A DNA stretch of 15,551 bases from CAZHTS01 sp964535315 (GCA_964535315.1 CAZHTS010000101.1:1-15551); one strand, 5' to 3'. Shown: positions 1 to 7,777, counted from the stretch's first letter. A program made the numbers and translations. The notes: generated by a model not told the origin, from the letters alone.

Positions 1-98
1 TGTTCGGCCAGCCGCAAGGCAATCGCCCGCCCAATGCCGCGCCCCGAACCGGTCACCAGCGCCACCCGCTCCACAAAGGGCAAATCGTGAGCTTCCAT
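1..98 (-). CDS. SDR-family oxidoreductase, N-terminal fragment (cut by window edge)
   Basis: Only the first 32 codons lie in the window. They read MEAHDLPFVERVALVTGSGRG and then IGRAIALRLAE. This is the first beta strand and the glycine-rich TGxxxGIG nucleotide-binding motif of classical short-chain dehydrogenases/reductases (NAD(P)-dependent, cytoplasmic). The start is supported by a GAGGAG Shine-Dalgarno sequence at 107-112, 8 nt before the ATG. The DUF309 gene stops only 5 nt upstream, so the two are probably co-transcribed and translationally coupled. The substrate cannot be deduced because the catalytic Ser-Tyr-Lys region is outside the window. Confidence 0.85.
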   Translation of the reverse strand, partial: MEAHDLPFVERVALVTGSGRGIGRAIALRLAE

Positions 99-103
99 CG
101 TTT

Positions 104-550
104 TCACTCCTCAACCCCATACTCGTATGCGATCGGTTTGAGCAAAGAACGGTCAAAACCTGCCAGTTCCTCAGCGTGCAAATCCTGGATGGCCAGTTCG
201 ACCAGGATGGCGTCCCGGCGCAACTGCCCCACCTGCACGCCGCGGCACGTCTCAGGGAATGGGCCCAACCACGCCCGGCTGCGCCGGAGCATCTTTTGCG
301 CTCCCACCAGGTTGCCGCGCGCAATATGGTAATAGGCAACCGCGACCTGCAAGATGCCGCGGTACAGTTCGCGCACCACCCCGCGCTCCTCGCGCCAGGC
401 CAGTTCTAACGCCTCGTGGGCGTCAAAATACTGCCCGGCGTTGAACAGGTCCATGCCCACGATCGCCTGCGGATGCAGCACGCCGCGACAGGCGCAGGCC
501 ACTTCTTCCTCCTGCGGTGCAAATGGGATCGTTTCTGGGGGTAACATCAC
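104..550 (-). CDS. DUF309 domain-containing protein
   Basis: A 148-residue cytoplasmic alpha-helical protein of unknown biochemical role. The family signature is clear: an FNAGQYFDAHEALELAWR helix followed by ELYRGILQVAVAYYH and RGN, matching the DUF309 pattern of an F-x-x-G-x-Y-F-x-A-H-E helix, WR, then QxAVAxYH. The length is usual for the family. The frame opens with GTG (548-550) followed directly by ATG (545-547). AAAGGAG lies 7 nt before the GTG and 10 nt before the ATG, so either could be used. An extended -10 element lies upstream (587-592). The gene is followed after 5 nt by the SDR gene. Nothing in the sequence points to a specific reaction. Confidence 0.9.
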   Translation of the reverse strand: MMLPPETIPFAPQEEEVACACRGVLHPQAIVGMDLFNAGQYFDAHEALELAWREERGVVRELYRGILQVAVAYYHIARGNLVGAQKMLRRSRAWLGPFPETCRGVQVGQLRRDAILVELAIQDLHAEELAGFDRSLLKPIAYEYGVEE

Positions 551-586
551 AGCCGCACTCCTTTCAAATCGGAGATATATAGGCGA

Positions 587-592
587 ATTATA
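587..592 (-). promoter_or_regulatory. Extended -10 promoter for the DUF309/SDR unit
   Basis: On the minus strand TGCTATAAT is a perfect extended -10 (TGn plus TATAAT). The -35 position (about 610-615, GGCGGC) does not resemble TTGACA, as is common for extended -10 promoters. The start site would fall near 580, giving a leader of about 30 nt with the SD sequence AAAGGAG. Confidence 0.65.
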
Positions 593-635
593 GCATAGCC
601 CGGCAACACGCCGCCTGTGCGCCTGCGTTCTGCTT

Positions 636-641
636 TATAAT
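636..641 (+). promoter_or_regulatory. -10 element for the aminotransferase operon
   Basis: TATAAT preceded by TGCTT lies in the 134-bp divergent intergenic region. No good -35 is visible 16-18 nt upstream. The predicted start is near 648, giving a leader of about 37 nt that contains the SD sequence AAAGGAG (673-679), 5 nt before the ATG of the aminotransferase. Confidence 0.55.
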
Positions 642-684
642 AGACGGGCAGTTTGCTTCCAGCATCCGCCTCAAAGGAGATCTT

Positions 685-2031
685 ATGCACCTGCCAGATA
701 GCGATATTCTGCCCCTCTCGATGCAGCACAACTTCTGGACCTGGTCTGCCCAGGGCCGGGTCAAACCCATTCCGGTCAGCAAAGCCAGCGGCGTTTACTT
801 CTGGGATGTCGACGGCAAACGTTACCTGGATTTCAACTCAATGGTCATGTGCGCCAACATCGGCCACGGCGACGAGCGCGTCATCGAAGCCATCGTGCGC
901 CAGGCCCGCGAACTGCCCTTTGCCGGGCCGGGGATGGCCACCCGCCCGCGCGCCCGCCTGGGCCAGTTGCTCGCCGGCATCACGCCGCCGGGTCTGACCC
1001 GCTTCCTGTACACCCTGGGCGGCGCCGACGCCAACGAAAACGCCATCAAACTGGCGCGCGGCTACACCGGTCGTCCCAAAATCCTCACCCGCTATCGCTC
1101 GTATCACGGCGCCACCTACGGCGCCATCGCCGCCACCGGCGATCCCCGCCGCGTGGCCTGGGAGCCCACCGTCATGCCCGGCGTGGTGCATTTCCTCGAT
1201 CCGTATCGCTACCGTTCCACCTTCCACCGCACCAATCCCGACATCGGCGAAGCCGACTTCACCCAGGATTATCTCAACCACCTGGAAGAAATCATCCAAT
1301 ACGAAGGGCCGCAGACGATTGCCGCCATTTTGCTCGAAACGGTCACCGGCACCAACGGTGTGATCATCCCTCCCGCCGGCTATCTGCAGGGCGTGCGCCA
1401 GTTGTGCGATCGCTACGGCATTCTGCTCATCGCCGACGAGGTGATGAGCGGCTTTGGCCGCACTGGCAAATGGTTTGCCGTCGAGCATTGGGACGTCATC
1501 CCCGATCTGATGACCCTGGCCAAGGGCCTGACCTCTGGCTACGCCCCGCTGGGCGCGGTGGCGATGAAAGAGGAGATTGCCGCCGCTTTTAACGAGCGCA
1601 CCTACGAAGGCGGGCTGACCTACAACGGGCACCCCATTTCGCTGGCCGCCGCGGCCGCCGTCATCGAGGTCATGCAAGAGGATAAACTGGTCGAACGCGC
1701 CGCCCAAACCGGTCAGGTGATGGCCGATATGCTCGCCGAACTGGTCGAACGCCACCCCTCCATCGGCGAGGTGCGCTCGATCGGGCTGTTTGGCATCCTC
1801 GAGCTGGTGCGCAACCGCAAAACCCGCCAACCCCTGGCGCCTTTCAACGGCAGCAGCCCCGAAATGACCGCCCTGCGCCAGTATCTGCTCGAACACGGCG
1901 TATTCCTTTACACCCACTGGCACACCGTCCTGCTCCTGCCGCCGCTCATCATCACCCCCGAACAGTTGGCCGAAGGGTTTGCCGTCCTGGATCAGGCCCT
2001 CGCCATCACCGATCAGGCCGTGCACGAATGA
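685..2031 (+). CDS. Class III PLP-dependent aminotransferase, taurine-pyruvate aminotransferase-like
   Basis: A 448-residue cytoplasmic fold-type I PLP enzyme that moves an amino group from an omega-amino donor to a 2-oxo acid. Class III hallmarks are visible: the YFWDVDGKRYLDF strand near the N terminus, a LGGADANENAIKLAR cofactor-phosphate region, YRSYHGATYGA, the IADEVMSGFGRTGKW motif with Asp251 facing the pyridine nitrogen, and Lys280 in TLAKGLTSGYAPLGAV as the Schiff-base lysine. By memory the N-terminal half (KPIPVSKASG, LTRYRSYHGATYGAIAATGDPRR) is close to taurine-pyruvate aminotransferases, but the real donor is unproven. No sulfoacetaldehyde or taurine-transport genes lie nearby. 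The start is set by AAAGGAG 5 nt upstream. It is the first gene of a plus-strand run and its stop overlaps the next start (ATGA at 2028-2031). Confidence 0.9.
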   Translation: MHLPDSDILPLSMQHNFWTWSAQGRVKPIPVSKASGVYFWDVDGKRYLDFNSMVMCANIGHGDERVIEAIVRQARELPFAGPGMATRPRARLGQLLAGITPPGLTRFLYTLGGADANENAIKLARGYTGRPKILTRYRSYHGATYGAIAATGDPRRVAWEPTVMPGVVHFLDPYRYRSTFHRTNPDIGEADFTQDYLNHLEEIIQYEGPQTIAAILLETVTGTNGVIIPPAGYLQGVRQLCDRYGILLIADEVMSGFGRTGKWFAVEHWDVIPDLMTLAKGLTSGYAPLGAVAMKEEIAAAFNERTYEGGLTYNGHPISLAAAAAVIEVMQEDKLVERAAQTGQVMADMLAELVERHPSIGEVRSIGLFGILELVRNRKTRQPLAPFNGSSPEMTALRQYLLEHGVFLYTHWHTVLLLPPLIITPEQLAEGFAVLDQALAITDQAVHE

Positions 2032-2465
2032 ATTGGATGAAGCGATTCTCGCGCCCAAATCTGGCGCTGGCGTTATTTCTGCTCTATCTATTGGGCACCG
2101 CCTTGCTATACACCCGCCAGGTACAGGACGTACACGACCCACAACAGGTTGCCCGCGATAGTATCACCCTGTGGGATCAACAGATGCAGCGTCTGCGCCA
2201 GGAATTTCCCAACGGCGGTCAGGCCGGCTACGTCGCCGATTGGGATATCCCCGGCGCGGAGTACAACCTGCCCGATCAGGAGACCGAATACATCCTGACG
2301 CAATATGCGCTGGCGCCGCTCGTCGTCCGGCGCGGCCTGAGCGACGAGCGGGTCATTGCCAATCTCTCCAAGCGCCAGTACCTGGAAAATCCCATGTTCG
2401 CCGATTTCAAGCTGGCGGGTGAATTCTACGCCGGCATGTATCTACTAGAACGCAAATCCAAATGA
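2028..2465 (+). CDS. Small membrane-anchored protein of unknown function
   Basis: A 145-residue protein that I do not recognise. It has a basic N terminus (MNWMKRFSRPN), one hydrophobic segment at about residues 11-28 (uncleaved anchor or signal peptide) and a soluble domain of about 115 residues predicted to lie outside the membrane. That domain includes YVADWDIPGAEYNL and ILTQYALAPLVV. It has no cysteines and no catalytic motif I can name. It overlaps both neighbours by ATGA junctions (2028-2031 and 2462-2465), so it is tightly co-translated with the aminotransferase and the GT-C enzyme. The context suggests a job with the membrane glycosyltransferase, as accessory or lipid-glycan binding subunit. 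That is inference only. Confidence 0.8.
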   Translation: MNWMKRFSRPNLALALFLLYLLGTALLYTRQVQDVHDPQQVARDSITLWDQQMQRLRQEFPNGGQAGYVADWDIPGAEYNLPDQETEYILTQYALAPLVVRRGLSDERVIANLSKRQYLENPMFADFKLAGEFYAGMYLLERKSK

Positions 2466-3859
2466 CCAATCTCCTCCTCGCCCTCTACCTGGGTCTCTCC
2501 TGGTCGACCGGTATGCTGCTCACCTGCCTGCTCTTGCCCGGCCACTGGCGCAGCGAGCTGCCGCTCAAGGCCCTGTTGGGCGCCTGCGTCGGGCCGGGCG
2601 TTTCGGCCGGGCTTTACTTTGTATGGTGCCTGTTTGCCGCCCCCGGTCGGGAGGGTTTCCTGCCGGTCGAACTGATCGTTCTCGCCCTGCTCGTTGTCGC
2701 CCTGATCGTCCGGCAGCGTTTTCTCGGGCGCCCGGCCTCACCGCTGTGGCCGCGCCTGCACCGCGACCGCCTGACCCTGCTGTTGTCCGCCGTGGCCCTG
2801 TTCGCCTTGCTGCTGGCGCTGTTCAACTTCAGCGCCCTCTATCAGGTGCGCCCGCACGGCCGCTACGACGCCTGGGCCATCTGGAACCTGTCGGCCCGCC
2901 TCATCCAGCGCGGCGGCGAGACCTGGACACACAATTTCTCGCCCGCTTTCCTGCACGCCGACTACCCGCTGCTGCTGCCGCTTAACGTGGCGCGCCTGTG
3001 GCAGTATCTGCACAGCGAGACCCAGCGCGCCCCCATGGCCCTGGCCGGCCTGTACACCTTTACCTGTGCCGGACTGCTGGTTGCCGGGCTGCGACGCGCC
3101 CGCGATCTACGCCAGGCGCTGCTGGCCGGCGCCGTGCTGCTGTGCACCCCCCTGTTCATGGCCTGGGGCACCTCTCAGGAGGCCGACGTGCCCACCGCCT
3201 GCTACCTGCTCGCCACGCTCGTTCTGTTTCAACGCGGCGCCGTCAGCGGCTTTGACCCCGGCTCGCTGGCCCTGGCCGGCCTGCTGGCCGGTTTCGCCGC
3301 CTGGACCAAGAACGAAGGACTGCTCTTTCTGGCAGGCGCCGGGGGCGGTCTGGCGTTCTATCTCGTCTGGAAGCACAGGAGCCTGCCCCGCCCGCTGCTG
3401 TTCTTTGCCTTGGGCGCAGCCCTGCCACTGGCAGAAATCATCTATTTCAAACAGGCCATCGCCCCCGCCAACGACCTGATCAACGCCCACAACCTGGCTA
3501 CCCTGCTGCAAAAAATCGCCGATCCCCAACGTTACCTGACCATCCTGTCGTACCTGGTCAAATTCCTGGTCTCTTTCGGCGGCTGGCCGATCCCCCTCTT
3601 GCTCATCCTGGCCGGCTATCTCCTGCTGATGCGCCCGTACCTTCCCTCTGGCGAGCGTCCCGCCATCCGCCTGATCGCCGCCCTCCTCGCCTTTCAACTG
3701 CTAGGCTACCTGGCAATCTACCTGATCACGCCCCATCCCCTGGACTGGCACATCCCCAAATCCTTCGACCGCCTGCTTTTACACCTTTACCCATCTTTCC
3801 TCTTCCTCTTCTTCCTCATCGCCCGTTCGCCCGGCCAGCAGAACGGTGACACGGTGTAA
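2462..3859 (+). CDS. Polytopic GT-C type (GT39/ArnT-like) membrane glycosyltransferase, putative
   Basis: A 465-residue integral membrane protein with about 10-12 hydrophobic segments spread over the whole chain. GT-C enzymes transfer a sugar from a polyprenyl-phosphate donor to an acceptor on the outer face of the membrane. Supporting motifs are Asp136 in GRYDAWAIWNLSARL, in a loop after an N-terminal hydrophobic segment as for the GT-C catalytic acid, then HADYPLLLPL (165-174), the acidic TSQEADVP loop (Glu240, Asp242) and AAWTKNEGLLF. The chain ends just after the last membrane segment (LLLHLYPSFLFLFFL), so there is no C-terminal soluble domain. The start overlaps the stop of the small upstream protein. 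Donor and acceptor are unknown. A simple polytopic protein of unknown function remains possible. Confidence 0.75.
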   Translation: MTNLLLALYLGLSWSTGMLLTCLLLPGHWRSELPLKALLGACVGPGVSAGLYFVWCLFAAPGREGFLPVELIVLALLVVALIVRQRFLGRPASPLWPRLHRDRLTLLLSAVALFALLLALFNFSALYQVRPHGRYDAWAIWNLSARLIQRGGETWTHNFSPAFLHADYPLLLPLNVARLWQYLHSETQRAPMALAGLYTFTCAGLLVAGLRRARDLRQALLAGAVLLCTPLFMAWGTSQEADVPTACYLLATLVLFQRGAVSGFDPGSLALAGLLAGFAAWTKNEGLLFLAGAGGGLAFYLVWKHRSLPRPLLFFALGAALPLAEIIYFKQAIAPANDLINAHNLATLLQKIADPQRYLTILSYLVKFLVSFGGWPIPLLLILAGYLLLMRPYLPSGERPAIRLIAALLAFQLLGYLAIYLITPHPLDWHIPKSFDRLLLHLYPSFLFLFFLIARSPGQQNGDTV

Positions 3860-3904
3860 CCATTTGGCCGTTTCTGCATCTAATCCAACAAAGGTTTTGT
3901 AATT

Positions 3905-5476
3905 GTGATCAAGATCCATCGCCCAACCCTGCGCGGGTTCCCATTCTATCCACTTTTGCTCGCCGTTTACCCGGTGTTATCCCTGTGGGCGGCCAATTTC
4001 GAGCAAATTCCTGCCGTTGACGTGTACCGCGCCCTGCTGATTTCCTTCCTCGCCGGGCTGATTCTGTATGGGCTGGCCGGGCTGACCCTGCGCGACCTTT
4101 CTCGGGCGGCTCTGCTCAGCGGGCTGACCCTGCTGCTTTTCTTCAGCTACGGTCACCTCTACCCCTGGCTGGAGGGCAAGGCTGTGCTTGGGTTTGTCAT
4201 CGGGCGTCACCGTTTCCTGGCGCTCGTCTGGCTGGCGTTGTTAGCCGGTGGCGCAATGCTCGTGTTGAAATATGGCAAACACGCTGTAAACCTCAGCCGT
4301 ATCTTCAACCTGACCGCCCTGGCCCTGACCGTGCTCGTCGCCGGCCAACTGATTTATCTGAAATTCGCTCCCCTGCCAACCCAGGTCAACAGCGCTGCCG
4401 CAGCAGACCAGAACGCCGTTCAACTACCGCCCGGCCTCCGCAGCGAAGATTTGCCCGACGTATATTTCATCATCCTCGACGGCTATACCCGCGCCGACGC
4501 CCTATCCGAGATGTATGGCTACGACAACCGGGCATTCATTCAACAACTGAACGAGTTGGGGTTTGTCTTGCCACGCTGCGCCCAGAGCAACTATGGCTTT
4601 ACCGCCCTCTCGGTCACCTCGATTTTCAACATGGACTACTTCGACCCGGCCAGCTACCATCTCGATCCCGACTCGAGCGAGGTTTACTACAAGCTGCTGC
4701 GGGAGTATTTGAGCAACAGCGCCGTACGGCGTAACTTTACCCGCCTGGGTTATCGCATGATCGCCTTCGACACCGGGTACGATTGGGCCAACATTTCGGA
4801 TGCCGATCTGTATATCGGCGAAGACGCCGCAGCCGCCGGCGGTATTAACGCCTTTGAGAATTTGCTGATCGATACCACCGCCCTGCGCCCGTTGAACGAA
4901 GCTTTAAACGAGGGAGAACAACCCGCTTCATTCCTTGCCCCGCTCAAGCAGAAACTGGCCGAGGATTTGCGCTCCCCGCAAAAACGCAAGTACGACCTGA
5001 CCATGCATGCCCTGGATGAAATGGAAAACATTCCCGCCCTGCCGGGCAAAAAGTTCGTCTACCTGCACATCATAGCTCCGCATCGCCCCTTCATCATCGG
5101 CCCGGATGGTGAGTTCAGCCCGAGTGAAGACGCCGACCCCGGCTACCCCAATCAGGTCACCTATCTAAACAAGCGCGTCATACCGCTGCTCAAACACATC
5201 CTGGACAATACCAAGACGCCGCCGGTCATTATCCTGCAGGGCGATCACGGCTGGGGGCTCGAACCCCAGAACCGGATGAAGATCCTCAACGCCTATTACC
5301 TGCCCGCCGGAGGGGCGCAGAAGATCTACCCCGAGATCACCCCGGTCAACACCTTTCGCATCATTTTTGACACGTATTTTGGCACACAATACGGACTGCT
5401 CGAAGACAAACGATATTTTTCGCTGGCCGACGCCCCCTATCGTTTCACCTTGCTGCCGGCCAACTGCCCTGAATAA
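3905..5476 (+). CDS. Membrane-anchored alkaline phosphatase/sulfatase-superfamily enzyme (phospho- or sulfo-group hydrolase/transferase)
   Basis: A 523-residue protein starting with GTG, with AAGG 10 nt upstream. About five membrane segments occupy the first 155 residues, followed by a large outside domain. The domain shows superfamily metal sites: Asp192 in YFIILDGYTRADAL, Thr233 in SNYGFTALS as likely nucleophile, His388/His393 in YLHIIAPHRPF, and Asp447-His448 in ILQGDHGWG. The layout (N-terminal multi-TM, C-terminal AP fold) resembles LtaS and phosphoethanolamine transferases. The motifs fit better the uncharacterised 'sulfatase-like hydrolase/transferase' group. It lies 45 nt after the GT-C gene with no clear promoter between, suggesting joint action on a surface glycan or lipid. 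The transferred or removed group is unknown. Confidence 0.82.
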   Translation: MIKIHRPTLRGFPFYPLLLAVYPVLSLWAANFEQIPAVDVYRALLISFLAGLILYGLAGLTLRDLSRAALLSGLTLLLFFSYGHLYPWLEGKAVLGFVIGRHRFLALVWLALLAGGAMLVLKYGKHAVNLSRIFNLTALALTVLVAGQLIYLKFAPLPTQVNSAAAADQNAVQLPPGLRSEDLPDVYFIILDGYTRADALSEMYGYDNRAFIQQLNELGFVLPRCAQSNYGFTALSVTSIFNMDYFDPASYHLDPDSSEVYYKLLREYLSNSAVRRNFTRLGYRMIAFDTGYDWANISDADLYIGEDAAAAGGINAFENLLIDTTALRPLNEALNEGEQPASFLAPLKQKLAEDLRSPQKRKYDLTMHALDEMENIPALPGKKFVYLHIIAPHRPFIIGPDGEFSPSEDADPGYPNQVTYLNKRVIPLLKHILDNTKTPPVIILQGDHGWGLEPQNRMKILNAYYLPAGGAQKIYPEITPVNTFRIIFDTYFGTQYGLLEDKRYFSLADAPYRFTLLPANCPE

Positions 5477-5507
5477 ACGAGGCTCGCTCACCATCTGCTG
5501 AATTTGT

Positions 5508-5512
5508 GGAGG
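5508..5512 (+). promoter_or_regulatory. Shine-Dalgarno sequence deciding the trxB start
   Basis: GGAGG lies 8 nt before the ATG at 5521. The in-frame GTG at 5506 overlaps this SD sequence and would have none of its own, so the ATG is the likely start. Confidence 0.8.
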
Positions 5513-5520
5513 AACTACCA

Positions 5521-6495
5521 ATGGAATTCAACCTGTCTGCCAATCTGACACCCGCTTCCGGCGCAGACGCCGGCGCCCCCCAGACGCTCAAAGTGCTCGT
5601 GCTCGGCTCGGGCCCGGCCGGGTTGGCTGCCGCCCTGTACGCTGCTCGCGCCGAACTCGCCCCCCTGGTGCTGACCGGCACCGAATTGGGCGGGCAAGCC
5701 GCCCTGACCCACACCATCGAGAACTATCCTGGCTTTCCCGAGGGCATCGGCGGGGCGCAGTTGGGCGAACTATTTCAAAAACAGGCCGAACGCTTCGGCG
5801 CCCGGGTCGAGTTTGAAACCGCCACGGCCGTCGATCTGTCGCAACGGCCTTATCGCATCCACACTTACGACAAAGAATACCAGACCGATGCCCTGATCAT
5901 CGCCACCGGCGCCAGCCCCAATCATCTCAACGTGCCCGGCGAAAGCGAACTGACCGGCAAGGGCGTATCTTATTGCGCCACCTGTGACGGCTGGTTCTTC
6001 AAAGGCAAGAAAGTGGTCGTCGTGGGCGGCGGGGACAGCGCCCTGGAAGAGGCCCTCTTCCTTACCCGTTTCGCCAGCTCGGTGACCATCGTTCATCGCC
6101 GCGACGCCCTGCGCGCCGGCGCCATCCTGCAAAACCGCGCCCGCCAGGAAGCCAAGATCCAGTTTGTATGGAACTCGGTGGTCAGTGAAATTCGCGGCCA
6201 GAACGCGGTTGAAGCCGTGCGCCTGCGCAACGTCGTCAGCGGTGAAGAGAGCGACCTGCCCACCGACGGCGTTTTTATCTTCATCGGCCACACCCCCAAC
6301 ACCGCCCTCTTCAAAGGCCAGCTCGATATGGACGCGCGCGGCTATATCCACACCAATGCCCTGATGCACACCAGCCTGCCCGGCGTGTTTGCCGCCGGCG
6401 AAGCCGCAGACCCGCACTTTCGCCAGGTCATCACCTCGGCCGGTATGGGGGCCGCCGCCGCCATCCAGGCCACCCATTATCTGGAAAATCTCTAA
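5521..6495 (+). CDS. trxB: Thioredoxin reductase (NADPH, FAD)
   Basis: A 324-residue cytoplasmic flavoprotein that reduces thioredoxin with NADPH. Visible in order: FAD-binding GSGPAGLAAA near residue 29, GGQAALTHTIENYPGF, the ATG motif (IIATGASP), the redox-active Cys152-Ala-Thr-Cys155-Asp pair, NADPH-binding VGGGDSALEEA, HRRD, and the C-terminal flavin motif GVFAAGEAADPHFRQVITSAG. Length and order match the bacterial low-Mr family. The usual Gly-Asp in the last motif is Gly-Glu here (Glu294). The ATG start is chosen over a GTG 15 nt upstream because GGAGG lies 8 nt before it. The gene begins 44 nt after the AP-superfamily gene with no clear promoter. It ends before a strong bidirectional terminator. 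Confidence 0.95.
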   Translation: MEFNLSANLTPASGADAGAPQTLKVLVLGSGPAGLAAALYAARAELAPLVLTGTELGGQAALTHTIENYPGFPEGIGGAQLGELFQKQAERFGARVEFETATAVDLSQRPYRIHTYDKEYQTDALIIATGASPNHLNVPGESELTGKGVSYCATCDGWFFKGKKVVVVGGGDSALEEALFLTRFASSVTIVHRRDALRAGAILQNRARQEAKIQFVWNSVVSEIRGQNAVEAVRLRNVVSGEESDLPTDGVFIFIGHTPNTALFKGQLDMDARGYIHTNALMHTSLPGVFAAGEAADPHFRQVITSAGMGAAAAIQATHYLENL

Positions 6496-6531
6496 AACAG
6501 TACACAGAGTCACAACTGACGCATAAATCAT

Positions 6532-6562
6532 AAAAGCGGAATGGGAGCTCCATTCCGCTTTT
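6532..6562. terminator. Bidirectional intrinsic terminator between trxB and the LysM gene
   Basis: A perfect 13-bp inverted repeat: AAAAGCGGAATGG, a 5-nt loop GAGCT, then CCATTCCGCTTTT. The GC-rich stem is flanked by A4 on the left and T4 on the right, so it reads as a hairpin plus U-tract on either strand. It sits 36 nt after the trxB stop and 20 nt past the stop of the converging LysM gene. Confidence 0.9.
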
Positions 6563-6582
6563 GCGATCATCAGAAATGCTGC

Positions 6583-7740
6583 TTAAGGCGTCGGCGTTGC
6601 TACCGCCTCGGGCGCTGCGCCGCCACCCGTCCAACTAAACACAAACGGCGTGCTGGCTGCCCCGGCCGGGCTCCAGATCGGCTGGCCGTCTTTGGTGGTG
6701 CCACTTTGCCGGGCCGTTACCACCCACCAGCGAATGACGTGCGGGGTATTCCCGCCCGGGCGGAAATTGGCCGGCACAATGAATTTCGTGTCGCTGACGT
6801 ACTCCACCACCTTGCGGCCGGTACCGTCGGTCACATCTTCCACCGTCACCGCGTAAACTTCGCCCTCGCGCAACTCACCAACCGCCGCCCACTGCAACGT
6901 GATCGTGTCGCTGCCCGTAAACGAGGTGCCGTCCGCCGGCAAAAGCAGGTTAGGCGCCGGATACGGCGGCGGGAGCGTCGCCGTCGGTGTCGGCCCGGGG
7001 GTTGGCAGGCGTTCACACAACGGAATCTTGAGCGTCTGACCGGCAATCACACTTTCGGTCGTCAGGCCGTTCCAGACCTTGATACCGTCCATGCTCACCC
7101 GATACGCAGCCGCAATCCCACCCAGCGTATCCCCGGCCTTGACCTCATACTCAACCTTCTCGCAGGCAACTTCCGTCGCCTTTTCCGGGCTGAGCGTGTT
7201 GGTCGGCATGGGCGAAGCGGTCGGCGTCGGCTGCGGCACGCGCAGTTTCTGCCCGATCGACAGCGTATCGCACGCCACCGGCAGGTTGTTGAGGACAATG
7301 ATGCTTTGCGGCGATACCTTGAAGGCGTAGGCAATGGACAGGCAGGTGTCGTTGGCCGCCACGGTATATTCAATATCCGGGAGCGGGGTAAACGTCGGCA
7401 GCGGCGTGGACGTCGAGGTCGGCAGCGGCGTTTGCGTCACCGTAGGTGACGGTGAAGGCGTAATCGTCGCCGTCGGGGCAATTTCCACCCCGCTCGAGCG
7501 CAACACCGCAAACACAATGGCCATGCCAATCGCCAACACCAGGATCATTAAACCCAGGGCGACCGGCAGGCTGAGGGTAATTTCCGGCATGCGCGGTCCC
7601 TGGACGGCTTTGCTGGCATCACTCGAGGTCACCGGCGCAAACGTCCGCCCGCAAACCAGGCAGCGCGTGGCGCTCTCGCTCAAGCGAGTTCCGCAAGTTG
7701 GACACACTTTGGTAGAAGTAGGGTTCGTTTCAGGGCTCAT
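6583..7740 (-). CDS. Zinc-ribbon / single-TM / double LysM protein with C-terminal Ig-like domain
   Basis: A 385-residue protein predicted to span the membrane once. Residues 13-30 form a cytoplasmic zinc ribbon (Cys13/Cys16, Cys27/Cys30; CPTCG and CLVCG). A hydrophobic segment lies at about 58-80, then a Thr/Pro/Ser linker (about 89-121). LysM 1 is at 124-169 (YTVAANDTCLSIAYAF) and LysM 2 at 197-240 (YEVKAGDTLGGIAAAYRV), separated by a second T/P linker. A beta-rich domain of Ig/FN3 style covers about 255-370. LysM modules bind peptidoglycan or related glycans, so the protein likely ties membrane to wall. Cys133/Cys157 in LysM 1 and Cys193/Cys242 flanking LysM 2 could form disulfides. I start at the ATG at 7738-7740 (GGA 8 nt upstream), not the ATG at 7761, which would lie about 10 nt from the predicted transcript start and lacks an SD. 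Confidence 0.88.
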   Translation of the reverse strand: MSPETNPTSTKVCPTCGTRLSESATRCLVCGRTFAPVTSSDASKAVQGPRMPEITLSLPVALGLMILVLAIGMAIVFAVLRSSGVEIAPTATITPSPSPTVTQTPLPTSTSTPLPTFTPLPDIEYTVAANDTCLSIAYAFKVSPQSIIVLNNLPVACDTLSIGQKLRVPQPTPTASPMPTNTLSPEKATEVACEKVEYEVKAGDTLGGIAAAYRVSMDGIKVWNGLTTESVIAGQTLKIPLCERLPTPGPTPTATLPPPYPAPNLLLPADGTSFTGSDTITLQWAAVGELREGEVYAVTVEDVTDGTGRKVVEYVSDTKFIVPANFRPGGNTPHVIRWWVVTARQSGTTKDGQPIWSPAGAASTPFVFSWTGGGAAPEAVATPTP

Positions 7741-7777
7741 AGTTTTTCCAAGACCGGGCATACCCCGGGAAGCTAAG

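Noticed and set aside
838..2142. A 434-codon open frame on the minus strand opposite the aminotransferase
   Set aside because: It lies antisense to a clearly conserved PLP enzyme, has Gly/Ala/His/Gln-rich low-complexity composition typical of GC-rich shadow frames, and shows no recognisable domain.
3860..3904. Possible promoter between the GT-C and AP-superfamily genes (TTGGCC and nearby AT-rich bases)
   Set aside because: No hexamer near TATAAT lies at a proper distance. Continuation of the upstream transcript is simpler.
5770..6570. A 266-codon minus-strand frame opposite trxB
   Set aside because: A shadow of the conserved reductase. It runs through the bidirectional terminator and has no recognisable motif.
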